This document shows, one piece after another, positions 16,747-25,205 of a DNA stretch of 64,000 nt. The DNA comes from Mycolicibacter algericus DSM 45454 (GTDB taxonomy: Bacteria > Actinomycetota > Actinomycetes > Mycobacteriales > Mycobacteriaceae). Under the pieces are notes generated by a model. That model worked only from the letters and a program-made list of their open reading frames with translations, had not been told where the DNA came from and ran no database searches. The stretch's first letter is position 1. Every line of letters starts with the position of its first letter. The translations under genes and the position numbers were made by a program. The DNA is taken from the NCBI RefSeq assembly GCF_002086455.1, contig NZ_MVHC01000007.1:124001-188000 (forward strand). The letters run 5' to 3'.

Positions 16747-17833
16747 CTCGCCCGCCGAGGCCGACTTCCGCAACCGGCTTCGGTCCTGGCTGACCGAGCG
16801 GGCCGGCACCTTTCCCGCCGCCGGCGACGACGAGTACTGGGCGCGCCAGGGCGAATGGCACCAGGCCCTCTACGGCGCCGGCTTCTTCGGGGTGTCCTGG
16901 CCCCGCGAGTACGGCGGCCAGGAGCTGCCACCGGTCTACGACGTGATCGTCGACGAGGAACTGGCCGCCGCCGGCGCCCCGCCGCGACCGAGCCTGGGCT
17001 ATCTGGTCGTCGGGCTGGGCCGCCACGCGAGCAAGGAACTGCAGCAACGGTTCCTGCCCGGGATGATCGACGGCACGCAGCGCTGGTGCCAGGGGTTCTC
17101 CGAGCCCGGAGCCGGCTCGGACCTGGCGTCGCTGACCACCACCGCGACCCGCGATGGCGACGATTACGTTATTCACGGCCACAAGATCTGGACCAGCTAC
17201 TCCGACGTCGCCGACTGGTGTCTGCTGTTGGCCCGCACCGACAAGGACGCGCCGCGGCACCGCGGTATCTCGGCGTTCATCATCTCCATGCACCAGCCCG
17301 GCATCGAGCAGCGGCCGCTGCGGATGATCAACGGTGTCACCACCGAATTCGGGCAGGTGCTCTTCGACGGCGCCACCGTTCCGGCGAGCCAGCTGGTGGG
17401 CGAACCGGGCGAGGGGTGGAAACTGGCGATGACCGTCGTCGGCCACGAGCGCGAGCCGTCGACGCTGGGGTACTCGGCCCGCTACGGTAAACTCGTCCGC
17501 CAGATGGCGGCTCGGGTGGATCGTGCCGGTGCCGAGGTGCCCGAGGAATTGGCTTGGGCGGCAGTGGAAACGGAGATGCTGCGGTTACACGTCCGTCGGC
17601 GGCTCTCCGAACAGCTTGACGGCCTGTCGCACGGGCCCGAGGGCTCGCTGGACAAGCTGCTGATGACCTGGGTGGAACAGTCCGTCGGCCACGCCGCGCT
17701 GGCGGTCGGTGGCGTCGACGACCCCGACCTGCTCAGCGCCTACCTTTACAGCCGCGCCCAGAGTGTGATGGGCGGGACCTCGCAGATTCAGAAGAACATC
17801 ATTGCCGGCCGAATCCTGGGATTGACCGAGTGA
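16733..17833 (+). CDS. Acyl-CoA dehydrogenase, large subunit of a probable pair
   Basis: 366 residues. FAD-binding segment WCQGFSEPGAGSDLASL, then KIWTSYSDVADWCLLLART, and the C-terminal FAD/adenine motif VMGGTSQIQKNIIAGRILGL. Where MCAD has catalytic Glu (YEGTSQ), this protein has Met-Gly-Gly, as in the heterotetrameric steroid enzymes. Probably pairs with the 301-residue protein just upstream. It is followed by a 59-bp gap with a small hairpin (CGGGC-gaa-GCCCG, 17843-17855) before the crotonase. Confidence 0.88.
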   Translation: MDFRDSPAEADFRNRLRSWLTERAGTFPAAGDDEYWARQGEWHQALYGAGFFGVSWPREYGGQELPPVYDVIVDEELAAAGAPPRPSLGYLVVGLGRHASKELQQRFLPGMIDGTQRWCQGFSEPGAGSDLASLTTTATRDGDDYVIHGHKIWTSYSDVADWCLLLARTDKDAPRHRGISAFIISMHQPGIEQRPLRMINGVTTEFGQVLFDGATVPASQLVGEPGEGWKLAMTVVGHEREPSTLGYSARYGKLVRQMAARVDRAGAEVPEELAWAAVETEMLRLHVRRRLSEQLDGLSHGPEGSLDKLLMTWVEQSVGHAALAVGGVDDPDLLSAYLYSRAQSVMGGTSQIQKNIIAGRILGLTE

Positions 17834-17892
17834 TCGCGAACGCGGGCGAAGCCCGGGTGAAGCGGGTCACGACAAGATAAGGGAGTCTAGAC

Positions 17893-18660
17893 ATGTACGA
17901 CATGCCTGCTGAAATCGACGTGCGCGCCGATGGTCCGTTGCGCATCATCACGCTCAACCGCCCCGACGCGCTGAATGCCGTCAATGACGCACTGCACTGC
18001 GGCCTGGCGAAACTGTGGACACAGCTGGACGAGGATCACGATGCCCGTGCCGCGGTGCTGACCGGCAGTGGGCGGGCATTCTCTGCCGGCGGCGACTTCA
18101 GCTACCTCGACGAGATCCGCCGCGACGACAAGCTGCGCGCCAAGACGATTGCGCACGGCCGGGAGATCGTGCTGGGGATGGCGCGCTGCCGAACCCCGGT
18201 GATCGCCGCGGTCAACGGGCCCGCCGTCGGGCTGGGCTGCAGCCTGGTGGCGCTCAGCGACATCGTCTACATGGCCGAAGGCGCCTACCTCGCGGATCCG
18301 CACGTGCAGGTCGGTCTGGTCGCCGCCGACGGTGGACCGCTGACCTGGCCGTTGCAGATGAGTCTGCTGCAGGCCAAGGAGTACGCGCTGACCGGAGCCC
18401 GGATTCCGGCCGCCCGCGCAGTCGAGCTGGGCTTGGCCAACCACGTGGTGGAAGACCCGGTGGCCGAGGCGATCTCGTGTGCCAAGCGCATCATCGAGCT
18501 GCCCCGCCAGGCGGTGGAGAGCACCAAGCGGCTGCTCAACATCCACCTGGAGCGCGCGGTGCTGGCCACCTTGGACTTCGCGAACATGGCCGAGGACCAG
18601 TCGTTTATGACCGACGACTTCAACGCCATCATCGATCGGCTCACCGCGAAGCAGAATTGA
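17893..18660 (+). CDS. Crotonase-fold protein (EchA-like) lacking both hydratase glutamates
   Basis: 255 residues; ATG with AAGGGAG upstream. Oxyanion-hole segments SGRAFSAGGDFSYL and NGPAVGLGCSL identify the crotonase fold. The two catalytic Glu of enoyl-CoA hydratase (rat Glu144 in GGGCEL and Glu164 in QPE) correspond here to Ser (GLGCSL) and His (ADPHVQVGL). Simple hydration is therefore unlikely by the standard mechanism; isomerase, hydrolase or ring-cleaving activity are alternatives known in the superfamily. The operon context still ties it to CoA-ester degradation. Confidence 0.85.
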   Translation: MYDMPAEIDVRADGPLRIITLNRPDALNAVNDALHCGLAKLWTQLDEDHDARAAVLTGSGRAFSAGGDFSYLDEIRRDDKLRAKTIAHGREIVLGMARCRTPVIAAVNGPAVGLGCSLVALSDIVYMAEGAYLADPHVQVGLVAADGGPLTWPLQMSLLQAKEYALTGARIPAARAVELGLANHVVEDPVAEAISCAKRIIELPRQAVESTKRLLNIHLERAVLATLDFANMAEDQSFMTDDFNAIIDRLTAKQN

Positions 18661-18668
18661 CCCCGCCG

Positions 18669-19547
18669 ATGCAGATTGCCGAGTTGCTCGTCGCGGCGCG
18701 GGCCGGCTCGGTGCGTGCCACCGGGCGGCTGCTCAGCCTGGTCGAAAGCGGCCGGCGCACCGAGGTGCTGTCCGCCGTCGGGCCCGCCACCACCCGGGTC
18801 ATCGGGGTGACCGGGCCGCCCGGCGCCGGCAAGTCCACCACGATCGCGGCTCTGGTCGGGGCATATCGCGAGCGGGACCTGCGGGTGGCGGTGCTGGCCG
18901 TCGACCCGTCCTCGCCGTTCAGCGGCGGCGCGCTGCTAGGTGATCGCATCCGGATGGCCGCGCACATCAACGATCCGGCGGTGCTGATCCGCTCGGTGGC
19001 CTCCCGTGGCCACCTCGGCGGGCTGGCCGAAGCGGTGCCGGCGGCCATCCAGTTGCTGGCCGGGCTCGGCTACGACGTGCTGCTGCTGGAGTCGGTCGGG
19101 GTGGGCCAGTCCGAGATCGAGATCGCCGCGATCGCGGCGCCGACGATCGTCGTGCTCAATCCGGGTGCCGGTGATGCGGTGCAGGCCGCCAAGGCCGGAC
19201 TGCTGGAGGTGGCCGACATCGTGGTGGTCAACAAGGCCGACCGCGAAGGCGCGCAACAGACCGTACGTGACCTCCGGGTCGAGCTGAAGCACACCGGCGC
19301 ACCGATACTCACCCTGATCGCCTCGCGGGGCGACGGTCTCGGCGAGCTGGTCGACACCATCGAGGCCCACCACCGCACCGACAGCCGGGACCGCCGGCTG
19401 GCGCGGGCGCGGTCACAGATCCTGTCGCTGGCACAGACCCGGCTGCGGTCCCACCCGGCGCTGGGCAGACTCGCCGAGTTGGTCGTCGACGGCAGCGATG
19501 ACCCCTATTCGGCGGCGGAGCGGCTGTTGTCGCCGGAGGGCGAATGA
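18669..19547 (+). CDS. meaB: MeaB/ArgK-type G3E GTPase
   Basis: 292 residues. The P-loop is GPPGAGKST (about 52-60); switch regions VDPSSPFSGGALLGDRIRM and LLESVGVGQSE and the guanine motif NKAD match MeaB/ArgK metallochaperone GTPases, which protect and reload adenosylcobalamin mutases. No mutase gene is present in this window. Starts: ATG at 18669, or an in-frame TTG at 18657 overlapping the crotonase stop. Last gene of the FadD operon, convergent with the next gene only 4 bp away. Confidence 0.88.
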   Translation: MQIAELLVAARAGSVRATGRLLSLVESGRRTEVLSAVGPATTRVIGVTGPPGAGKSTTIAALVGAYRERDLRVAVLAVDPSSPFSGGALLGDRIRMAAHINDPAVLIRSVASRGHLGGLAEAVPAAIQLLAGLGYDVLLLESVGVGQSEIEIAAIAAPTIVVLNPGAGDAVQAAKAGLLEVADIVVVNKADREGAQQTVRDLRVELKHTGAPILTLIASRGDGLGELVDTIEAHHRTDSRDRRLARARSQILSLAQTRLRSHPALGRLAELVVDGSDDPYSAAERLLSPEGE

Positions 19548-19551
19548 GACT

Positions 19552-20622
19552 TCAGGACCGCTTCCGGGCCGACCAGCGCGGCAGGTGCAGCGGCAGATCG
19601 TTGTAGGTGGCGATGCCCGGCTCGGCTGCCACCACGGCCGGGATGGCGTTGATCGGCGGCATCGCGGTCATGATGTGGCCGAGCTCGAAGAAATCGTCGA
19701 TCGACTTCGCCGAGGCGATCAGGTCCGGCGGCGGCGTGAAGCCGACTTGCATGTTGACCGTCGGGCGGCCGTCGATAGTGATCTTCCAACCGTCGCCGTC
19801 GAGTTGCCAATCTGGTTCCAGCGTCTGGCCCTTGCGCCACCGCACGTTGATGTCGATCACGGTCTCACCGCCGGCGATGCCCCGCCAGCTGGCGAACACG
19901 CCCGCGACGTGACCGGCCGGGATGGTCCACGACGCCATCGCCAGATCCTCGGTGGTCTGGGCGTATTCGGATACACAGGTGATCTCGTCGAGCTCGACGC
20001 CGATCGCGTCGGCGACCAGCTGCACCGCCTCGGCGAACACCGCGGTGCCGTTGGCGGCCATCGGCGCCAGGTCCGGGTCGTCGATGGCGGCACCGAACCC
20101 CACCGGGCGCTCGGTGTCGGGGGAGTCATACAGCGTGGTGTCGGCCGTTTCGGTGATGGTGACCTTGTCGACCCGGTCGCAGGCCGTCGCCGCCACGATG
20201 GCCAGCAGTTCGGCGAATCCGGGACTGACACCGGAACCGAACAGCGTGGCGCCGCCCTTGCGGCACGCCTCCTCGAGGCGGGCTCGATCGTCGCCGAGGT
20301 TGCGACCGGTGATGAACGACGCCGACGTCACCACGTTGACGCCCGCCGACAGGATCTCGACCAGTTCGTCGACGTTGATCCACATCGGGTTGTAGACCAC
20401 GCAGTCGGGTTTCAGCGCCAGCAGCGCCGCGGCGTCGTTGGTGGCCGGGATCCCGAGCGGATCGATGCCGACCAATTCGCCCGCATCGCGGCCGACCTTG
20501 TCGTCGGACCATGCGAAGAGTCCGACGAGTTCGTAATCGGGATTGGCGGCGATCGCCCGGACGGAACTCTTGCCGACGTTGCCCGTCGTCCACTGGACGA
20601 TCCGATAGGGGACGGTCGCCAT
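19552..20622 (-). CDS. DapB-like NAD(P)-binding protein
   Basis: 356 residues; ATG with AAGGTG seven bases upstream. The N-terminal Rossmann motif IVQWTTGNVGKSSVRAI and the following FAWSDDKVGRDAGEL match the group usually labelled dihydrodipicolinate-reductase-like in mycobacteria. The true lysine-pathway DapB is about 245 residues and lacks this long C-terminal domain, so a role in lysine synthesis is unlikely. The family is common near lipid and steroid catabolic genes, but its reaction is unknown to me. Downstream of the ALDH by 19 bp and probably co-transcribed with it. Confidence 0.75.
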   Translation of the reverse strand: MATVPYRIVQWTTGNVGKSSVRAIAANPDYELVGLFAWSDDKVGRDAGELVGIDPLGIPATNDAAALLALKPDCVVYNPMWINVDELVEILSAGVNVVTSASFITGRNLGDDRARLEEACRKGGATLFGSGVSPGFAELLAIVAATACDRVDKVTITETADTTLYDSPDTERPVGFGAAIDDPDLAPMAANGTAVFAEAVQLVADAIGVELDEITCVSEYAQTTEDLAMASWTIPAGHVAGVFASWRGIAGGETVIDINVRWRKGQTLEPDWQLDGDGWKITIDGRPTVNMQVGFTPPPDLIASAKSIDDFFELGHIMTAMPPINAIPAVVAAEPGIATYNDLPLHLPRWSARKRS

Positions 20623-20641
20623 ATGTATCACCTTGTCTTGC

Positions 20642-22099
20642 CTACATCTGCGCCCAGACGACCTTCGTCTGGAGATAGGTCTCGATACCGGCCTTGCCCG
20701 ACTCGTAGCCCCAGCCGGATTGCTTGTACCCGCCGAACGGCATCGAGTGGTCGAACTGCATCTGGCAGTTCAACCCCACCGTTCCGGCCTTGAGACGCTT
20801 GGCCAGCCGGTGGGCCCGGCCCAGGTTGGACGTCCACGCGGTAGCGGCCAACCCGTAGGTGCTGTTGTTGGCCAGCGCGATCGCCTCGTCGTCGTCGTCG
20901 AACGGCAGGATCGTGACCACCGGCCCGAAGATCTCCTCCTGGAACAGCCGGCTGGAGTCGGGGTCGACGTCGGTGACGACGGTGGGGTGCACAAAGTAGC
21001 CCTTGCGGTCCAGCCGGTGTCCACCGGTGACGAGCTCGGCACCGTCGGACCTGCCTTGCTCCAGGTAGCCGAGCACCCGGGTGAGCTGCTTCTGGCTGAT
21101 CAGCGGTCCGATCATGACGCCGTCGTCTTTGGGGCCGCCGAGCTGCATGCTGTTGGCCATGTTGGCGACGCCCTCCACGACCCGCTCGTAAACGCCGCGC
21201 TGGGCGAAGATGCGCGAGCCGCACACGCACGCCTGCCCGGAGTGCACGAACGTGCCGAACGAGGCCATGGTGATGGCCATGTCGAGATCGGCGTCGTCGT
21301 AGATGAGCACCGGCGACTTGCCGCCGAGTTCCAACGTCACCTTATTGAGATTGCTTGCGGCCGAGGCCCGTACGATCTCCCGGCCGACTTCGGTGGAACC
21401 GGTGAACGCGACCTTGTCCACGTCGGGATGCGCGGTGATGGCCGCACCGGCGGTGTGCCCGTAGCCCAGCACCATGTTGACCACGCCGTCGGGCACCCCG
21501 GCCTCGGACAGGATCCGGTCCAGCACCAGTGCCGAGAGCGGGGTCTCCTCGGCGGGCTTGACGACACTGCTGCAACCGGCGGCCAGCGACGGGGCCAGCT
21601 TGGCGCAGAAGTTGAAGACCGGGCCGTTCCACGGGAAGATCAGCCCCACCACGTCATAGGGCTCGCGCAGGGTGTAGACGTGCTGATGGGATTCGATGCC
21701 GGTCAGGCCGCCGGTGTTCACGTCGCGTGCGATGCCGTCGATCTTGGTGCACCAGCCGGCGTAATAGCGGAACCACTCCGAGCCGACCTTGGTGATGATG
21801 GCGGCCTGGGAGGCGGGGATGCCCGCGTTGACGGACTCGAGTTCGGCGAGGATCTCGGCGTTCTCGTCGATCAGGTCGGCGATCCGCCACAGCACCCGGG
21901 CCCGGTCGTAGTCGGCCAGCTGTGACCACACACCGGACTCGGCGGTGGCCTTGGCGCGGGCGACGGCGTCGTTGACGGCTTCGGGTCCGCAGTCGGTGAA
22001 CTCGGTGAGCTGCTCTTCGGTGGCCGGGTCGATGATCGGGATCACGTCACCGGTGCCGGGAACCTTCCGGATGTCATCCAACACCGTCTGCACCGACAT
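20642..22099 (-). CDS. Aldehyde dehydrogenase
   Basis: 485 residues. Cofactor and active-site motifs: FPWNGPVFNF, FTGSTEVGR, LELGGKSPVLI (general base) and HSGQACVCGSRIF (catalytic Cys). The ATG at 22099 has AGAGGATT upstream; the open frame beyond it overlaps a GC hairpin and has no homology. Presumably oxidises an aldehyde intermediate. Lies between the TetR gene and the DapB-like gene on the same strand. Confidence 0.92.
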   Translation of the reverse strand: MSVQTVLDDIRKVPGTGDVIPIIDPATEEQLTEFTDCGPEAVNDAVARAKATAESGVWSQLADYDRARVLWRIADLIDENAEILAELESVNAGIPASQAAIITKVGSEWFRYYAGWCTKIDGIARDVNTGGLTGIESHQHVYTLREPYDVVGLIFPWNGPVFNFCAKLAPSLAAGCSSVVKPAEETPLSALVLDRILSEAGVPDGVVNMVLGYGHTAGAAITAHPDVDKVAFTGSTEVGREIVRASAASNLNKVTLELGGKSPVLIYDDADLDMAITMASFGTFVHSGQACVCGSRIFAQRGVYERVVEGVANMANSMQLGGPKDDGVMIGPLISQKQLTRVLGYLEQGRSDGAELVTGGHRLDRKGYFVHPTVVTDVDPDSSRLFQEEIFGPVVTILPFDDDDEAIALANNSTYGLAATAWTSNLGRAHRLAKRLKAGTVGLNCQMQFDHSMPFGGYKQSGWGYESGKAGIETYLQTKVVWAQM

Positions 22100-22185
22100 G
22101 GGTAATCCTCTTCTCGCATGCGGATAATTGGGTTCGCAGCATGAGGCTATGCGCTTCACGAGGGGAAGTCCAGGGTTCTGGAGTT

Positions 22186-22221
22186 GCCGAGCCGCAGCGG
22201 AGCGCTCCGCTCGCGCTCGGC
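22186..22221. terminator. Large GC hairpin between TetR and ALDH genes
   Basis: GCCGAGC - cgc - AGCGGAGC|GCTCCGCT - cgc - GCTCGGC: an inverted repeat whose centre is a perfect 16-bp palindrome, with one 3-bp internal mismatch. It lies 37 bp past the TetR stop and could end that transcript before the ALDH gene, or attenuate read-through. Confidence 0.45.
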
Positions 22222-22257
22222 GATCAGCGGGCGGACGAACCGGGTCGAGCGCGGCGG

Positions 22258-22911
22258 TCAGCTGCGCGCGAAGCCGTTCGCGCAGAAGTCCCACACCTCG
22301 TCGGCGGTCAGCGGTTTGACGGCCGGATCGGCTGAGGCCGGGCTGGATTGGGCGTTGAACATGACCGTCTGCATGATCATCGCCGCCACCCGTTTGGGGT
22401 TGGAGCCGGCGCGCAGCCGCCCGGCGGCGGCCGCGTCTTCGGTCAGCTCGGTGAGCAATGCCAACAGCGGGGTGTGGGCGACCTTGACCTCGGCGGGGTG
22501 GGTCAGCAGCAGGCTCGGGGCGAAGTCGGTGAACAGCGGCCGTTTGGCCGCCGGGTCCGGCCGCGACGACTCGAACAGCAACTCCACCGCGACTTTGAGG
22601 CGTTCGAGCGGATCGGTGTAGTTGGCTGCCGCGGCGCGGATCTGTTCGGCCGCGCGGCTCAGGGCGTCCTCGAACAGTGCCAGCAGCAGCTCATGTTTGC
22701 CGTCGAACTGCAGGTAGAAGCTGCGCAGGGATTGCCGCGAGCGGTCGACGACCTCCTGCACGGTGAAGTCGGTGCTGCCCTTCTCGATGATGATCGACTG
22801 GGCGGCGTCCAGGAACCGCTGGACGCGTTGTGCCGCGCGAATTTTCGCTGTCTTGATGGAGCGTTCGACCGCGCGCTGCTTCCAGGCGGGTTCTTCGCTC
22901 GGGCTGGTCAC
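22258..22911 (-). CDS. TetR-family regulator, candidate master regulator of the GAGAAT operator
   Basis: 217 residues from the preferred GTG (GGAG five bases upstream). The helix-turn-helix region is RVQRFLDAAQSIIIEKGSTD, then FTVQEVVDRSRQSLRSFYLQF. The frame is open to 23199, but that extension would cover operator O2 and has no recognisable domain. Divergent from the acyl-CoA dehydrogenase at 23131 with O2 between them, the classic layout for autoregulation. The C-terminal ligand-binding half probably senses a CoA ester or pathway intermediate (inference). Confidence 0.85.
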   Translation of the reverse strand: MTSPSEEPAWKQRAVERSIKTAKIRAAQRVQRFLDAAQSIIIEKGSTDFTVQEVVDRSRQSLRSFYLQFDGKHELLLALFEDALSRAAEQIRAAAANYTDPLERLKVAVELLFESSRPDPAAKRPLFTDFAPSLLLTHPAEVKVAHTPLLALLTELTEDAAAAGRLRAGSNPKRVAAMIMQTVMFNAQSSPASADPAVKPLTADEVWDFCANGFARS

Positions 22912-23032
22912 CGGCACTCCGGGCGGGTGTGCGGTAGGCGAGGCACAGCGCAACTGTACTGGACGGTAACCAGCCGGCGTCGCGCCACACCGGATCGGGG
23001 CTGACGATTCTGAGATCGCAACTTCTCCATTC

Positions 23033-23047
23033 GAGAATGATATTCTC
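23033..23047. promoter_or_regulatory. Operator O2, GAGAAT-GAT-ATTCTC
   Basis: Perfect palindrome core in the 219-bp gap between the TetR gene and the divergent acyl-CoA dehydrogenase. It is 122 bp from the chosen TetR start and 84 bp from the dehydrogenase start. The right arm forms TATTCT, a -10-like hexamer. Confidence 0.7.
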
Positions 23048-23130
23048 ATCGCTGCGTCTATGGAAGCGGACTCGCAACATCCGAGCCGGTCCGGACGGAG
23101 AGCCCGAGACGCCCGAGCCGAGGAGTGTCG

Positions 23131-24303
23131 GTGCAGCTGGCCTTTGATTCCGACGTCGAGAATTTCCGGGCGGAGTTCTCGGCGTTCCTCGACGAACATC
23201 TACCCACCGACGCCGAGGCGCTCGAGCGATCTCGGTCGTGCTCCCACGTCCCGGACTGGGCACGGCGCTGGCAGCGACTGCTGTTCGACAACGGCTGGCT
23301 GCTGCCCGGCAACCCACCGGAGTACGGCGGCCGCAACGCCACGATCCTGCAGCAGTACGTGCACTCCGAGGAGTTGTCACGCCGGCGGATCTACCCCAGC
23401 TTCAATCCGCAAGGGGTCGGCATCATCGCGGCGTCGCTGCTCTCGTTCGGCACCGATGAGCAGAAGCGGCGGTGGGCCGTCCCGATCCTGCGTGCCGAGA
23501 TCACGGCGTCGCTGGGCATGAGCGAGCCGGGTGCGGGCTCGGACCTGGCCGGATTGCAGACCCGCGCGGTACTGGACGGCGACCATTTCGTGGTCAACGG
23601 TCAGAAGGTATGGACTTCGGGCGCCCACGACGCCGACGTGCTGTTGACCTTCGTACGGACCGACCCGGACGCCCCCAAACACAAGGGCATCAGTGTCTTG
23701 CTGATCCCGACCGATACCCCCGGCGTGGTGCGGCGGCCGTTCGCGTCGGCGTGCGACCACGACGACGTCGACTTCAACGAGGTGTTCTTCACCGACGTGG
23801 TGGTTCCCGCCGAGAACCTGGTCGGTCCGCTCAACGGCGGCTGGGGGGTGGCCAACGGCTCGCTCGGGCACGAACGGACGCTGCTGTGGATGAGCTTCGC
23901 CGATCGGTTGCGCGACCTGATCCACGACTTCCGGCCGGCCGGGGCGCTGAACCGCGACCGTTTCGCGACCTTGCTGATGGATCACCAGGCGCTGCAGCTG
24001 CTCGGCTCGGTGGCACTGGCCCAGGCGGCGCGCGGCGAACAGGACGTCCCTGCGCTGTCGGTGCTGAAGCTGCTGGGCTCTGAGGCGGTGCAGACCGCGG
24101 CCGAGCACGCGCTCGACGCGGCCGGCAGCGGCGGCCTGGCACACCCGGGCAGTTCCGGCACCTACATGCCGATGAACGAGGACTACGCGACCGCCGGCTG
24201 GTTCGATCGCTACCTGCGCAGCTTCTCGGGGACCATCGCCGGTGGCACGTCGGAGATCCAGCGCAACATCATCGCGCAACGGGTGCTGGGCCTGCCGCGG
24301 TAA
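23131..24303 (+). CDS. Acyl-CoA dehydrogenase, large type, unpaired copy
   Basis: 390 residues. FAD region ASLGMSEPGAGSDLAGL, then QKVWTSGAHDADVLLTFVRT; C-terminus TIAGGTSEIQRNIIAQRVLGL. It is a close paralogue of the protein at 45306-46481, sharing for example WARRWQRLLFDNGWLLPGN. Unlike that copy it has no adjacent small subunit. I chose the GTG at 23131 (AGGAG five bases upstream) because it aligns exactly with the start of the paralogue (QLxFDxxVExFRAEF); a GTG two codons earlier overlaps the ribosome site. Controlled from the O2 gap. Confidence 0.9.
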   Translation: MQLAFDSDVENFRAEFSAFLDEHLPTDAEALERSRSCSHVPDWARRWQRLLFDNGWLLPGNPPEYGGRNATILQQYVHSEELSRRRIYPSFNPQGVGIIAASLLSFGTDEQKRRWAVPILRAEITASLGMSEPGAGSDLAGLQTRAVLDGDHFVVNGQKVWTSGAHDADVLLTFVRTDPDAPKHKGISVLLIPTDTPGVVRRPFASACDHDDVDFNEVFFTDVVVPAENLVGPLNGGWGVANGSLGHERTLLWMSFADRLRDLIHDFRPAGALNRDRFATLLMDHQALQLLGSVALAQAARGEQDVPALSVLKLLGSEAVQTAAEHALDAAGSGGLAHPGSSGTYMPMNEDYATAGWFDRYLRSFSGTIAGGTSEIQRNIIAQRVLGLPR

Positions 24304-24345
24304 ATAGCGCGAGCAGTCCCCCGCAAGCGGGAGGTGCCCCCAGCT

Positions 24346-24379
24346 AAAGCCCCCTAAAACGCGTGGATTTGGGGGCTTT
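24346..24379. terminator. Bidirectional intrinsic terminator
   Basis: AAAGCCCCC and GGGGGCTTT form perfect 9-bp arms around a 16-base loop, giving a GC stem flanked by A and T runs on both strands. It lies between two convergent genes, 42 bp past the first stop. A small CCCGC-AA-GCGGG hairpin precedes it at 24320-24331. Confidence 0.8.
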
Positions 24380-24396
24380 GGCGTCTGCTCGGCGGT

Positions 24397-25203
24397 CTAA
24401 AGCTGCGCCAGCCGGGGCGCCGAGCCGCGGGCCCGCAGGCCGCCGCCGACCCGGCGCGTCAGTTCCCGGGAGCCGCCGAGCAATCCGTCGAGCACCAGCA
24501 CCCGCTCGACGTGACGATGCAGGTCGTGCTCGGCGGTGAACCCGATACCGCCCAGCGCCTGCTGGCAGTGCTTGGCCGCGGTCAGTGCGGCCTTGCCCGC
24601 GGCGGCCTTGGCCAGCATGGAGGACAGGTCCGGGCTTTCCGCGGTCAGCGCCGCCAGCGTCGCCTCGGCGCCCTCGATGGCCACCAGGGTCTCGGCGAGC
24701 CGGTGCCGAACGGCCTGGAAGGACGCGATTGGCTTACCGAACTGCACTCGGTCCAGGGCGTGTTGGCGGGCCAGGGCGAGCATTGCGCGCGCCGAGCCGA
24801 TCAGCCACCAGCACACCGCGCGCCGCGCCTCGCCGAGTCGCATCAGCTCGCCGTCGGGCACCTCTCGCAGCGGAAGCCCACCGAGGGCGGCGGTATCGCC
24901 CTCGTGCCGGCCGCGTTCCCAGATCACCCAGCGGCCACCGGCATAGGGCATCGGCGGGGTGCCGCCGGGCAGGCCACCGATGGTCTCCAGGATCACGTCG
25001 TTGAGCACCGATGCATGTGAACCCGTCTCGCCGAGCAGCCGGAACACCAGCGGTATGGCCAGATCCGGGTTCTCGGAGAGCATTTCCGCCCAACCGAGCT
25101 CGGCCAGGGCCCCGTCCAGCTCCGCGCCGGAACATCCCAGCATGGTCTTGCGGAGGGTGCCCTCCAGCAGGGCCAGTGATGCCGCGTCGATCTCGCCGGA
25201 CAT
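24397..25203 (-). CDS. Acyl-CoA dehydrogenase, small subunit of a probable pair
   Basis: 268 residues. Recognisable C-terminal acyl-CoA dehydrogenase helices: QFGKPIASFQAVRHRLAETL and QALGGIGFTAEHDLHRHVERV. The N-terminal part is short and degenerate, as in the ChsE-type small chains. The ATG at 25203 has AGGAG six bases upstream (a GTG two codons earlier sits on that site). Last gene of the seven-gene operon led by the CMD gene; it should pair with the large chain just upstream. Confidence 0.82.
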   Translation of the reverse strand: MSGEIDAASLALLEGTLRKTMLGCSGAELDGALAELGWAEMLSENPDLAIPLVFRLLGETGSHASVLNDVILETIGGLPGGTPPMPYAGGRWVIWERGRHEGDTAALGGLPLREVPDGELMRLGEARRAVCWWLIGSARAMLALARQHALDRVQFGKPIASFQAVRHRLAETLVAIEGAEATLAALTAESPDLSSMLAKAAAGKAALTAAKHCQQALGGIGFTAEHDLHRHVERVLVLDGLLGGSRELTRRVGGGLRARGSAPRLAQL

Positions 25204-25205
25204 CG

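Noticed and set aside
22912..23199. N-terminal extension of the TetR protein at 22258
   Set aside because: It would be translated through operator O2, has no domain, and a GTG with GGAG upstream precedes the usual TetR start.
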